DNA of 64,000 nt from Onchocerca volvulus. Taxonomy: Eukaryota > Nematoda > Chromadorea > Rhabditida > Onchocercidae. Positions within the stretch are counted from its first letter, which is position 1; each line of letters begins with the position of its first letter. Where the stretch lies: contig HG738138.1 of NCBI GenBank assembly GCA_000499405.2, positions 8,244,888 through 8,308,887 of the forward strand. The letters are read 5' to 3'. A model generated the notes under the pieces. It was not told the origin of the DNA. It saw only the letters and a program-made list of their open reading frames with translations, and ran no database searches. A program made the translations under genes and the position numbers. Of the stretch, positions 41,301 to 53,500 are shown one piece after another.

Positions 41301-43332
41301 CAATGCTAACTGAAATTAAAAAAATTGTAATACTTGGCAAAATATTCTTTTCGTGATATACTCCTTATTAAATATAGAAAAATAACCGTTTTTTAAATTT
41401 TACATATTAAAAAAATAAAGGATGAGTTAATACCAATCCAAAATTGATATTAATGCCTTCTTTTATCCGATCACCAGTAGCACCAGTGCGTTTTAGACGC
41501 TCCGAACCAGCTAAATCAACGAAATGGAATTTGGCATTTAAAAGTTCCAGTTCAGTAGCAGGCGACCCTTCAGATGCAGAAGCTTCGTCGCTTTGTTCAG
41601 CAGCAACTTGCGGATTGAAACAAGGCTAAAACTAAAAACTTTATAACAACAGAAATGATAATCCGACGATCGAGTAAGTTAAAAATTTACTACTACGTTA
41701 AATGAGTACTTTAACAATAACTGTCCGTTGCTGTTTAATTATCATTGTAAAAATGGCATGTGAACGCGATGACTGTTCGTTCATATTGGTTGAAGCAGTT
41801 TTGCGATTTAGTGCACCATTTTTCAAGACTTCTAGTGTCTAAAATTGAAGAAAATATGAAATGTCTGTAGTAAAAAATATTTTTAGAATGCCAATGTGCT
41901 GAAGTAATTAATAACAAAAAAAGTCCTGCTCGAAAAAATAGTTTCGATAGCAGCTTTAAATATTGACTTCATTAAGCTTCAACATAGTTCAAATGTTATT
42001 AAACCTGTGAGGGACTTGTTACTGTAACTCGCGTTACACCATTTAAGAAGATTTCTCCCTTAGCGTCTTCATGAATACGAAGACCTGCAGGTGATCGTTC
42101 ATGGCTTAGTAAATCGATTATATCTTCGTTGTACAACTAAAAAGAAATTGGTATTTATCCAAAAAACTCGATTCTTCGAAATATGGAGTAAAACAATTAA
42201 GAAAGCAGAAACTGCAAAAGTTGAAAAAACCAAGTTGGGTTGCACTTCATTAATAAGCGTTTCTGCTGAAAGTACCTCAACGAACTGCGCAACAATATCA
42301 AAACAAGGTTCTACGAAACCTTGCTCTAAAGCTTGTTGCTTGCGGAAGTCCATTCCAGAAAAAAGATGCCTAATAGCGCGAGGTATAATACCCACATCGA
42401 TTTCGTTCATTACATCCATCATATCAAATGCTGTACCCATCGTATAAGTTTTACCGCTGCCAGTCTGTAACATACTGTATTGGATTCTTTGGAAATTTAT
42501 GAACATTTATTTCGACTAGCAAATAATCATGAAGATCTATAGAAAATATATAGATAAATTTAATTAACAGGTAAGTGTCAGAAAACATCGCAATTAATGG
42601 AACTAAAATAAAGCAGGACGAAAATGAGTCTACATAGCAACATAATTTCAATTCCATGAATTATATATATTTGGACATCTATATAAAACGAGAAACACAC
42701 CTGACCATATGCTAGAACAGTTGCATTGAAACCTTCAAAAGTTCCTTCGATTAAATTTTTAACACAGTCATCATAAACTTTTTGTTGATGAGTTCCAATA
42801 TCAAAGGCATAATCAAATGTAAAGCTTCTTTCACCACCAATTGTTACCTATAAAAAAGACAGCAATTTACGTTTATGCAAATAAATTTTAACAAATAAGC
42901 TGGTGTATTTCATACATATAATGAAATTATGCATTACTTTACGCAAATTTGCACAATCAAATACCTGTGCTTCTTTCTGTAAAACGTTTGTACAAATATG
43001 ACTATTTTCAACTTTTTCTCGTTCAGATTGCGGCCTCACCCTGCAAACAAGTTAAAAAGATGCCGAAAAGTGCAAATGAGACAAATATTTACAATTATTT
43101 GTACATTTTACCCTTTTATATGGAGTATCGTTGCTAAGTGCCCTACTTCTGGTATTGTAGGTACAAATAAAAATATAGCAAATTAATCGAAAACTTCTCG
43201 TGAGTTATTTTAACAAAGTGTTGAAATTTATAGACATTTCAGCCTTCAAAATAATAGTAGTGATGGCAGAAAACATCGGTACAACACTAGAAAATACCTC
43301 ACTGCAACGCGTACGCAATTTGGATCGCCCAT
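19504..43332 (-). CDS. klp-12: Kinesin-4 family motor protein, KIF21/KLP-12 type
   Basis: About 35 exons over 23.8 kb. Exon 1 (43332-43298) encodes [11 protein letters not shown] and joins [17 protein letters not shown], matching the KIF21 N terminus. Motor hallmarks: [13 protein letters not shown] (P-loop, split near 42.70/42.46 kb), [11 protein letters not shown] (switch I, 41.78 kb), [15 protein letters not shown] (switch II, 41.51 kb). Coiled coil follows (40.9-36.9 kb) with an acidic stretch near 39.35 kb. After a 12.3-kb intron, exons at 24.64, 23.07, 22.70 and 22.50 kb lead to seven WD40 blades (22.04-19.50 kb), including [39 protein letters not shown] and VKVWDI; it ends [11 protein letters not shown]21 proteins are microtubule plus-end motors that restrain microtubule growth, notably in axons. 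Two introns appear to start with GC. The acceptor near 38.92 kb is uncertain: the best frame continues upstream of the nearest AG. Confidence 0.93.
23647..23698. repeat. (AT)n microsatellite in kinesin intron
   Basis: Nearly perfect TA repeat interrupted by ACG/CGT at its centre and edges, making it self-complementary. Confidence 0.95.
29257..29335. repeat. Paired (AT)n microsatellites
   Basis: Two AT runs, about 22 and 42 bases, separated by GAACCTACCCACCCC. They are mutually complementary and could form a long hairpin or cruciform. Smaller AT runs occur near 32222 and 33080. Confidence 0.9.
33253..34828 (+). CDS. Nested two-transmembrane protein of unknown function
   Basis: Small plus-strand gene inside the kinesin intron. 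Exons: 33253-33294 ([14 protein letters not shown]), 33711-33824 (38 codons, Ser/Arg-rich), 34097-34263 and 34690-34828. The third exon encodes two hydrophobic spans, [16 protein letters not shown] and [19 protein letters not shown], split by a basic turn QDIRWRR, then TMRKAKQ. Splicing CA|GTTCAA to the acceptor at 34690 adds a tail beginning [20 protein letters not shown], stop 34826-34828, giving 153 residues. If that last intron is not removed, the protein ends KQFNPFS at 34282 (113 residues). Both termini would face the same side, probably the cytosol, by the positive-inside rule. No family recognised. Exon phases all agree, which chance would seldom give. An in-frame 12-codon uORF begins at 33204 right after TTGCAG and stops before the main ATG. 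Confidence 0.6.
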
Positions 43333-45950
43333 TTACTGCGCAATCCGCTTTTGATTAGTACTGAAAAACGCTTGTAACGGTTAAGATTTCCACCGTTTTT
43401 TAAAACTGCTCTAACAAACTTGCAAAACCCGCCAATTTATTCGTTTTACGGTTCAACAAATGGACATTTAATATCATAGTTTTTTTAAATAGAAAAAAGT
43501 GGATGATTTTCCAGACCAGAAACATGAAACAAATGGGAATGAAAAGTCTTGAATAGTTATGTACAATATCACGAAAGAAATGTCAGCAACGAAGGATATG
43601 AGAAATAACCGTCTAAAACAGCGTAACAATGGGACAGCTGGATATGAATGCTGGACGAAGCATATCTATAATTTAATCTACGAGTGAAATCAGTGGAGCA
43701 GTTCGAGAGTTCGCTCCTCCTGTTATTTCATAACAATTCACACTGACATTTACACGTAAATTGCACTGATCCTAGAGCACTGCAAAAACATGCAAATGCG
43801 AAGGAAGAACTATGACTGATCAGTGCTTCCGTGCAAAGGCCAGCAATGCGTTGAGAACTACAACGTAGTTCTCCCTCACTATGACTACCTTTTTCGTTTT
43901 TTATTCCGGTCTTTGCTCAGAGATGGAAAATTGGATTGCAAGTAAAGCACGGGAGGTAACATTGAGAGAAGAAAGGTCACTCAGCGATTCTGCGCTTCGC
44001 AGATTTACTTCTTCCAACTTCAGAAAGCTGTCTGCCATCAAACGTTGACCTTATCAAGTGCACTTCCAGACCTATCAATTATAGTTATACTACTACAATT
44101 ATGCTCTGCTTACTACACCGATTTTTGTTCCAATCCTAATCGTTTTTATTCGTATCCTCTCTTTCTGCTTATCTCTTTCTCTCTCTATCTAGCAATCTCT
44201 AATGGCATCACTTCGCTCCAGTTTCGTCTCTCCTGTTATAACTCTTTGCTGTCACTCTTCCCAACACAAATTGTCGTTGCTCCCCATAAATTTTCCTAAC
44301 TTTTTACGGCATCATATTTCGCAAACAATAACTTTTCCTGCTTCTCTTCAACCTTCACTCTATTTTTTGCCTCATCACCTTCTCAACGAAATGCGCTTTC
44401 TCCATACAGATCATTTAATAGTGAAGATTGTGAGAACAGGTACCCTATCCTCTCTTCCGATTCGTTTTCCTGCTCAGTAGGGATGACATTCTGAGATGAT
44501 ATTTACGCTTACTGATTCTCTGATTCCCATTATGACACGCGTCCCAATTGTTCAATAAAACAATTTCGTTCTCCTTTCGTCAACTTAAGGAATGTTCGGT
44601 GAAGCTCATTTCCGATACTAAATCGCACACATTGAACGAGCTGTTAACGTAACTTCTCACTTAGTGATCTAAATAATGAGGAACGACAGCATGACGAAAT
44701 GGACTGCTAAATATTGAAGGCCAATAAAGCCATCTTTTCAATTGACAATTGAAGGGCCAAAACTTTATCAACGTCAAACCAGTCATTCCATTTAGATCAC
44801 TAATAATTTAATAATGAACAACTACGTAGAAAACGATGAATCTGGAATACTAGTAGTAGAATTGGTAGTGACGTTACAGTGACAATAAATTGATGGAAAA
44901 AGCATGGTAGAAAACAGACGACTCATTCACAGATCCCACCTATTGTAATATTTGCTGATGAAAAAATGTCTTTGAAAAAATCGATCATTCCCGTCGCATC
45001 TTTTTTCCATCGCATTAATATGCATGATTTGCCGTTCATCAGCGCTCACTGCTACTCTTATTGGCTCAAGGATCCTTTTATTGCTACCTTATTTTCCTTG
45101 ATCTTAATTAGACGAGAAATAATATGGGAAACACACTAAGAATAAACAAGACCTAATACGGGAATATTTCAGGGGACAAAACAAAGGTAAAAAATGAATA
45201 ACTTCCCTAGTGAGCAATTCAGTAAAAGCCAACTTTCTTTGCACCACTTACTTATCTGAACTTGGCTACCAGCTTGGTAATCATTATGCTTCGTGGTACG
45301 GATAGAACTTGATTTTGATTCCAGTTTGACTGCAAGATATTTTCGGATTTCAAATATTTCGAAACGCTTTTTCTAATTTTATATTTGCAACCGAGAAAAA
45401 AACAAAAAAAAATGATGAAAAGTTATGGATAAATCACTTTCTCGCAACTTTTTCATTTTAACCAATTCGTTTTGTACTGTCTCGCACAATGTAAGGAAGA
45501 AGTAAGTTTCGTTTTTTTTTCGTCGTTTTCTGGATATTCAACAACAACGCTTTTTGGATGTAGAACGTCATACTTCTCGGCGTACTTGATATGTTAAGGA
45601 TGGAAAATGGCTATATCGTGCAGTTGCAATAAACAAGCAAAGGAAATAAAATCGATCCATTTCTCCGAAAATTTTATGAACAATGAGAAAGATAAAGGGA
45701 AAAAAGAAAAAAAGAATAAATACGTAATTCCTTGAGATCATAAATCGGGAATGGTCTTAATGACAGCTCTCCATATATTCAATGACACTCATTAGAAAAT
45801 CCTAGCAAGCATAGAGGTATTAAGCGGCTGAAGAAAAAATGCTGTGAATTCAACGCTATCAAACTGTTGAACAAATATGATGGAATGAATATTTCCTAAC
45901 ATAGGGCTAATTGCAATAATGCAATGCAGATGAATCCGTGATATATATAC
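43333..45950. other. Intergenic region upstream of the KIF21-type gene
   Basis: AT-rich, with pyrimidine-rich stretches near 44.1-44.4 kb. No exon could be supported. The kinesin promoter should lie just above 43332. Short ORFs near 44.05-44.48 kb have Ser/Pro/Leu compositions typical of CT-rich noncoding DNA. Confidence 0.4.
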
Positions 45951-45953
45951 CAG

Positions 45954-46156
45954 TTTTTGTTAAATAGAAATTCTCCAATTCGATCTGAAAGGAATGTGGT
46001 ACCAGCTGCATGGGAGGAAGACAACTCCCTCAGTCCACAGAATGATTTCAATAATATCACCAAGAGGAAAAGGAGAAATGGTAATATGTTAAATAGCTTG
46101 AATGTGAAGATAACAGACGATATATTGGGTAATATTTTACGATACATGTATCAGTG
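45954..46156 (+). CDS. Possible terminal exon of a neuropeptide-like precursor
   Basis: After acceptor ATATACCAG the frame reads FLLNRNSPIRSERNVVPAAW, then an acidic spacer, the cluster KRKRR, and a C-terminal 26-residue segment NGNMLNSLNVKITDDILG... ending RYMYQ. A spacer, polybasic site and amphipathic terminal peptide is the layout of a peptide-hormone precursor. A TAATAAAA motif lies about 25 bases after the stop. No upstream signal-peptide exon was found and no known family matched. The antisense frame is hydrophobic merely because it is opposite a basic cluster. Confidence 0.3.
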
Positions 46157-46499
46157 AAATTCAAACATTTTATAATAAAAATACGATAGAATAATCAATG
46201 TATAACAGAAATTTTCAATATTTTTCGGTTAAATGAATCATTCATCCATCTTCTAGTCTGATACGAAATCCTTTGTTCCCTCATCTTTTAATCTCTTAAA
46301 GCTTGTGTGGATTGTCTAAAATAAAATAAATAAGAAAGAAGATAAAAAGAAATAAAAGAAAATTTAAAAAAGAATTTTTTGTAAATCATGTTAATTGTCT
46401 AGGATGTTGTAAGGACTAAAGCTTGTGTGCTGTTTAAAATTGTAAGCATTTTCTATCGCTATTCCTCTATCCTAATAACCAAACTCTTTCTATAACATA

Positions 46500-46900
46500 T
46501 TGTAAGTCAGCGCCTACTACAAGACCGAGGATTATCGATATAAAAAGAAGCTTAGCGATCACCGATCAGTATGACACAGTAGTCAAATAATTCTCAATAG
46601 TTACTCAGTGATTATGCAGTCAATCAACTCAACAGTTACTCAACTCACTCGACAATCAATACCCTCAAATTCAATCCGACTCATCTATATTCATTCCATC
46701 TCTACTACAACTATGCGATCAACTGCAATCGTGATATAATCTGACTTTATTCTATCTTATAACGTAGACGAAGAATCAATCCTCCTTCAACGATAAAATT
46801 TTTCTCACCGTGATTCTTCTCTGTCGCAAAATAAGAAAAATTGTCCATTGAATGATTTGGTGCTCATTAGCATACGGACACTTTCAATGCTGCGAAAGTG
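46500..46900 (+). repeat. Possible solo LTR or promoter-like repeat
   Basis: A less AT-rich block begins TGTAAGTCAGCGCC, has GATATAAAAAG near 46540 and CAA/TCAA-rich sequence after it, resembling the U3-TATA-R arrangement of an LTR. No matching second copy or retroelement ORF is present, so the call is weak. Confidence 0.2.
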
Positions 46901-47386
46901 TGGCGATTACCGATACAGAAAGCTGGTAAAAGTCATAAAGAGAATCACAGATGAAGCTATTTCTTCTGTCATCCTTTCATCTAGCTTTTGTTGCAGTTAC
47001 TAATTTCAGTCTTTATGTTTTTGAGCTAAAACTGATGCTGTCGGAAGTTCCGAGATATCAGTTGTTTAATTCAACCATTTTTGTTGTTCTGAATTGTTAT
47101 CTTAATATGCAATCAATAATTCAAATGTTTTAGTCTATTCCACGCGCTAATAAAGGCGCGCTCTCATGTACTATTAATGGCGCTTCATTGTAGGTCAAAT
47201 TCTGTCATTGTCATGTCTCTATAAATAAACATAATCCTCAGTATAGCCTCATTTTTATGGATTTTTTTATCTCAAGGTCGGATATTTAGTAGATCAGGAT
47301 GTTTAGTCTCTTTCAGGATCATTGGAATTGTTGATATAACTGACATTGTAATGGTCGTTTTCGTATTATCAACGTTTCATGATAAA

Positions 47387-47408
47387 GGTTTAATTACCCA
47401 AGTTTGAG
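47387..47408 (+). ncRNA. Perfect SL1 spliced-leader sequence (SL RNA-like gene or retrocopy)
   Basis: All 22 bases of the conserved nematode SL1 leader are present, beginning GGTTTAATTACCC. The next two bases are GT, as at the leader donor of an SL RNA. At 47551-47558 there is ATTTTTGG, an Sm-site-like motif, followed by GCGGAT...ATCGC that could form a short 3' stem. The 142 bases between GT and the Sm-like motif are CAA-rich and longer than expected for an SL RNA of about 110 nt, and no 5S rRNA is adjacent. It may be an aberrant SL RNA gene, a pseudogene, or a retrocopy of a trans-spliced transcript. Confidence 0.65.
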
Positions 47409-47600
47409 GTGCTACAAATCAACTTCTCGACAATCCAAATCAACGCAACTCCACACAACACAAATTCAAGCAAACTCAATACACCAATTCAACACAAGCG
47501 ATCGCAAATCGACACAGTTCAACACAATCCAGCCCAATTCAGTCCCGAGGATTTTTGGAAGCGGATCGACCAACCCAACAATTAAATCGCCTAGACTCAC
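47409..47600 (+). other. CAA-rich low-complexity stretch downstream of SL1
   Basis: Many repeats of CAAATC, CAACAC and TTCAACACAA type units. Contains the Sm-like ATTTTTGG at 47551. No coding potential is convincing. Confidence 0.5.
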
Positions 47601-48795
47601 TGGTGATATATGGCTATTAATTGACATCACTCTCCACAATTGAGATAAATTCACAGCAGATGCTGGTTTTCTGTAAGAACAACCTAATACAAGAAATGAC
47701 TTTTTATCAACAACATAAATAAATATGAACTTAAATAACAGCTCAATAAGACATTTATGAAATCTTCTCAATAGATAATTAGAACTTCTATAATACTACA
47801 GTGATTTTAGAAATTTTCCTGACAAAAGCTAACGCATCGTTTAATTTTCTCAATTATAACATAGATGCCATTTATGTATTTGAACAAATAGAAATAATTT
47901 GAATAATTTGTTCAAGGCTGCAGTAATTCCCATATGAAGTCGTTAACTGATTTGAGACATAGGAACTTGTATGAATTAACTCGGAAATGAAAATCTTAGA
48001 TTTTAAAACTGAATAAATACATAGAAAATAATATTGTGTGGAACAAATGAGTGAGTAATCGTTGCACTGAACAACTTTCGTCAACTGCTCAATAGCTTTC
48101 CGGCAATTGTACTCTTGTAAATTGTTCCGAGACGTATGTCGTGAGCATTTTAACCATCAACTAGATACACTAATCAATCTTGAAAAAGGCTCCTTGAAAT
48201 AGGTTGAATGATTTTATCTGTCAGTTTACATATTTTGTGTCACTCGGCAAAAACGATCATTGATATGAACAGTTATGAATCAGTTAATCGTAGTTAATTG
48301 AGAAGTTTCAGGCGTTGAAATCCAAACAATAACTTTGCGGCCCACTATTTTTGCATTAATAATTATTGCATTAATCTTTGAATTACTTTGGAAGAGACTG
48401 AGTATAAGATTCATCCATGATTTTATAAATCATCTTCGAACTGCAGAACTGCATGAACATTCATAACAGGATTTGTCTCTTCTGAGGTTCAGATGTATAA
48501 AAGCATGTAAAAAGGAGGCTGACATTTGTTTAATTTGCTTTAATCTACTTACCGGTAATTTGCAGGTGAAATGAATTTAGCTCATATGTACAGCAAATAA
48601 CTTCAAACTTTACGATGCAAAATCGGTTGCTTTTCTTTTGATTATTATTAATTCTGATGTAAAACAGTTGGATCATCGAAACAACTTTCTTTTTATTTCT
48701 TTATCATTTTTAACACATACTTTCATTATTATATCCAGAAAATATAAAAATTTTGGCTGTTAAAAAAGATCAGGTTATTACAGAAAATAAAACCA

Positions 48796-51366
48796 TTATG
48801 AATAACATCGAATTATTTCTTCAGCGGATTTACGTTTGAGATCAGGCACGGTAGCGTTTTTCGCTGGAAATCCAACCGGTACAAGAAGAAAAACCTCCTC
48901 ATGCAGCGGCCTTTTCAGATATTTCCGAATTTTTTCACCTCCGTATAGTGGATATGTGATTGAAGTAGCTAGCCCTGCATCCTGGAAATATTCTTAGTTT
49001 TTCTAACAAAAACTGAAATCATATTTAGCAACAAATTGAACGAATTGCCTGGCAAATGTTCAGTAATTCAACACCAGCCTTCAAAAGATGATTGACAGTT
49101 AAAAAATATATTAAGTAGACACGATGGATTAGACTGAAGCAAATCTCTTTTTATAAAGATTATGACCTGGAGTGCTGCGATTAAAATGCCAACCGCTATA
49201 CCAATACTTATTTGATTGTAATACGTTGAAGTTAACTCATTTGAATCATTGATCAAATGAATCTGAAATTTAAAGAGTTTTAGATAGTTGATGAAAATAC
49301 CATATAATATTACAAAAATCAATCATATTTAGTTGTTCGACAATTGAAGTAGCTAAAAAAGTAAGTGAGAAAGAAATTCTCATGAACAATAAATGACAGA
49401 AAATTTGAATACAATTGAATTCCCTCAATTAAATTTGATATCGAAAAAATTAAGACTCAAATTTTCTTTCTACTCTATTTCCAAGACACTTTTACCATGT
49501 GATCTTAGTCGGATATCGCATTAGCTTTAACAATACTTCTTGACATGAGAACTGATATCAAGTTGCATTAACATTATGCTTTGAAATAAAGCGAAACAAA
49601 TTAACCGCAAATTCTACTTGTTTCATGACCACAATGAGATGAGGAGCATCAGTAAGATATGGTTTGGACCATATAATTTTCAGTTCTGCTATATCCAGCA
49701 CCCAATCAGCTCCCATCCTGAACCAAATGATTCTCATCAGTAAGGGATATCGTCAATGTCTTAATGGTATAATAAATATAAGTCAGTGATTAACAATTCA
49801 AAGTGAATATCCGACGTTTTCTTTTTTTTTATCAAACATATATTCAGGTGCCTTTATTAGAATGATTTTATGTTGTCCAAATACATATCGATCCGTACAG
49901 AAAGAAAATTTTGGTTTCCGATTACTTAAAATATGCGAAGTCCATCAGATTGTTTGTGAATCTTTATCGTCGATTCATGGATTCACTTTATGAAACTTTA
50001 AAAGTTAGACAAATTCATAAGTTCTCAGAAACTTTTTGCTATATGTATTTCGTTCTTCCTCCTCAACAATCTTTCTTATCTCAGCTTTCAGCTCATGGCT
50101 ACTGACTACACAAAACATCCATGGTTGCAAATTGCCTGCACTCGGTGCTGTACCTGAAAAATTCTCGCAAATATATTAACGAATCCAACCGAATATTGCC
50201 GAATTTCTTGAATTTTCAGTCTTTTGAATTTCAATTAACCGATTTAGATTTACACAAATCGATTGCTTTTTGACATTCTTTTTTATGTATCAGTTGCCTT
50301 TGTGTCATTTTGAAAATGATTAATTTCAACTTTGATATTTGCAGTACCTGCTGATTTGATAATATTTTGGATCAGTTTCGAAGGTACTGGACGAGGACTA
50401 AATTCCTGAACACATCGTCGCATCTTCATATTCTCGTAGAACAGCTGAGACCTTGGATTTATTTTTAAATTGGAATTTTAAAATTCCAGTTGAATATTCT
50501 CAGATTTAACGTGAAGAATTGAAACTGATATATTATTGTTAAAGAACTGTAGCAGTAGTGAAGCAAAAAGACACAGAATTAGAAATATGTATGACTGATT
50601 CTAAAATGTCGAAAATTAATTTGAAACGCTTTCATGAAATCCGGTCTGGATAATATTCATTGTAATTATAGCTGGATAGTGTAGTCATAAAATAACAGTT
50701 TTTTTATTTCAAAAAAAAAGGAGGACACATTGTCTAAAATGATCAAACTGCGAAGAGACTAATTTAATTAGAGGACGAATCATACGGAATACTTTAATGA
50801 CTGACATATGCATCTTATTCATGAAGTCCACGCAACACTATAACTACAAATGTTTAGTGTAAGATTTAAAAACATTTCAATATGCAAACTAAACTACCTC
50901 AGCAAGGCTTCATCATCATGCAGACGCAAGCGATGGTATGGCACCTTCTTGATACTGAAGACCTTCCGATAGTTCAAGACACTTTCGATAACATCGCCTA
51001 TCTGTTAAAATTAAATTTTAAATCTGAAGATTAGTAAGGACAGGAGAGAGTAAATAATTTCTGCGCCTAAAATATTGATGCATGTGAATAAAATTATGGT
51101 TTTAGAAATTTGACAACCATGTATCTATGCTTATGTCAGTATGTATTAAAAGTTGACACCTGTTTATCAGTCATTCGTGCTTGTGGAATAAATTTTCGCT
51201 CTGGTTGCATTATGGCCATACTTCGCTTCTTGATGTCATCTTTTCGAAGCAGTGATACAAGTTGGACGACGACAAATGCAATCACAAATGTTAAACAAAG
51301 TATATTGATGCATGCATAAACAATATCCCATCTCCAATTTTCTTCCGTAATCATCTGCAATGTCAT
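48796..51366 (-). CDS. sup-18: Iodotyrosine deiodinase-like flavoprotein (SUP-18 type)
   Basis: Seven exons, about 309 residues. Exon 1 (51366-51160) encodes a short N terminus and one membrane span, ILCLTFVIAFVVVQLVSLL. The nitroreductase-fold domain follows: NMKMRRCVQEFSPRPVP (50.40 kb), GTAPSAGNLQPWMFCVVSS (50.13 kb), VEEEERNTYSKK, MGADWVLDIAELKIIW-SKPYLTDAPHLIVVMKQ (49.70 kb), YYNQISIGIAVGILIAALQ (49.2 kb), and VFLLVPVGFPAKNATVPDLKRK (48.87 kb), stop 48798. The FMN-binding RR pair, the lid Tyr and the following Lys of mammalian IYD are retained; the mammalian RRSV is RRCV here. The family reductively dehalogenates iodotyrosine using FMN; C. elegans SUP-18 activates the two-pore K+ channel SUP-9 from the muscle membrane. 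A TTTTCACAG acceptor lies 11 bases before the ATG. Confidence 0.92.
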
Positions 51367-51599
51367 GAAGAAGTTGGCTGTGAAAATATTAACGATATTT
51401 CAAAATCTAAATGTTAACTACTGATTTCTGGTCTTTCACTTTTGACGAATTTATGGAATTGCAGGCAAAAATTGGACGAATAAATTCGAAAAATTATGCT
51501 ATTGTCTAGCTTCAGTCATCTGGAATTCGATACATACACCAAATTTATTTCTTGATCATCGTCAATATTTATTTAATTGGAACTAATCATAGAACATGA

Positions 51600-53500
51600 A
51601 AAAAAAAATGCATGTTCAAGCACATGAAGTGAGTCCAACAATATCAATTTCTTCTTCATTATAGCTCTTGAACAATTTTTCAATGGAAATGATGATTGTC
51701 AATTTTGATAAAATGAGATTTTGTACTTTCAAATATTTGAGCATTTGAATTTCTCCAAACAACAATATGTATTTAGAAGGGTTCAGTGACAATTTTTGGT
51801 CAAACCGATCGTTTGATAATATGTAAAGGAATAACTGAAAATTGTAAGAATTTATATATTTCATTTAAAAAAAAAATAACTGATGAAATCTGGAAAGGAA
51901 CATGCATAAAAGATAAACTTTTAAACAAAAATATTAAACTGGCAGAATGAAGGGCGAAAGTGAAGATGATAACGGAAAAGTTTTTCAGTTTATATTATGA
52001 TCCTTAACGTTTGAAATTTTAAAAAAGTTTTTTTTTTGTTGTTTCAGGATAAATTTTAGCAAGCAGAATATATGCATTACAAACAGAAATTTTTTTGATT
52101 TAAAAAAAAAGAGATCTTTTATTTCCTCAAATTCTGATACGGTATTTATCAAACATTGAGCCAAAACTGAAAAAACTGAGTTTCAAAGCATATTGCGTTG
52201 TTCCAGCATTCTGACACGCAGAAGTGCCTAAACTGCATTTAATGCAGTGTATCTGCAGGAGATAGCGTTTGCACACTGGACATCGTTTATCTTCAAAGAA
52301 GATGGATTCCGGTGTCAGCTGTTTAATCACTCAGATTTAACACAAATGTTAATTAGACTTCTCATAATGTAGATCAGATCCTAATCTGCTTCTACAAGCA
52401 ATATCTTCTTTATTGGCTGGACATCTAAGATGTATGCTACGCTGTATTTCAGCTTTCCTCAAATGCTGCCAGGTCTACGCCATATCAAAGTAAATTGTTG
52501 AATCTAATGTAAAGTATAAGCAAATTAAATTTTAATTTAAATGAAAAAAAAAACTGTCGTTGCAAAAAAAAAAAAAAAAAAAACTGTCATAGTTTTAAAT
52601 TACTTCTCTCTAGATCATTAATTTTCCATATTTCAAAAGCAGAAAGAGATGAAGATGGTTAAAAGGGTAATTGAAAATACGCGAGAGAGAGATAGATTTA
52701 TTTAGTGAGGACAAAACATTTCTGATGAATATGCCTTGCGCAGTAAGTTCTTCTCAACTGTTTTAAAGTTAGAATAAGAAAAAAGTGTGAGTAAACTGAT
52801 AGAAGAAACAATCTCTGCAGATTCACATAGTTGAAATACAAAAGAAAAAAAGAGAAGATAAATTAAATTTTTTGATAACAATGTTGTTATCTTGCTCAAG
52901 TTGGTTAACAAGGTTAACAATGTAGTGTCCTTATTGTTCAATAGTATCCTATTATTTCGATGACAATTAATCACCATATCAGTGGCATAGTTTGTAGCCT
53001 TGTTTAAAGTTTTATGAATTAAAACATGTAAAAAGTTGTAGTTCAAAATGATTTTCAGTAATTTCATTATTTCTGTCCATCACTTCTCTTAACGTTTCCT
53101 TGATTTTCAAAAAAAAAAAAGTAAGAATTGTATTAAGTCTAGCTATGGCCATATAGCTATTTGCATTCAAGCAGTAATCTTAGCAATGCTTCTTTTGCCA
53201 AGTTTAAACAACTATTTGATAATGGGAATATAAAGATAATGACTGGTGACAGTCCACATAAAATCTTCGAATTTGAAGGTTTTTTGAAGAGTTTCGACTA
53301 AAATCATGAATTCGCTCAACTTGTGATCTAGAAAACATTGCAAAGAAAAGTCTGAAACTATGTTATTTCTCCTAAACCTCATTGCTCGGTGATAGAACAA
53401 GAGAGAGATGTAAAGGGAACATAGTGTAATGAACACTGATATAAGCGAGAAAAAGTTGGAGTTAACGAAGCATAGTTGTTCAGACAAAGGCGTGTGGATG
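51600..53500 (-). other. Region with several unsupported minus-strand reading frames
   Basis: Frames at 51616-51864, 52702-53067 and 53212-53487 are open but mostly lack ATG starts and compatible splice sites. The most coding-like is 52127-52330, which after ATTAAACAG reads LTPESIFFEDKRCPVCKRYL, then IHCIKC; paired CxxC motifs suggest a zinc-binding end. An adjacent frame (about 52350-52460) with two further cysteines does not join it in phase. A small Cys-rich gene or its remnant is possible; no function can be given. Confidence 0.25.

Noticed and set aside
44045..44480. Two overlapping plus-strand ORFs rich in Ser, Pro and Leu
   Set aside because: Composition follows from CT-rich DNA; no splice context, domain or conserved motif.
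45896..46147. Hydrophobic minus-strand ORF resembling a membrane protein
   Set aside because: It is antisense to a basic cluster on the plus strand, which automatically gives hydrophobic codons; the plus frame has the better context.
47100..47700. 5S rRNA repeat carrying the SL1 gene
   Set aside because: No 5S rRNA sequence was recognisable on either strand around the SL1 copy.
53212..53487. 91-codon minus-strand frame with one hydrophobic segment
   Set aside because: No ATG near its start, no in-phase partner exon, no family recognised.
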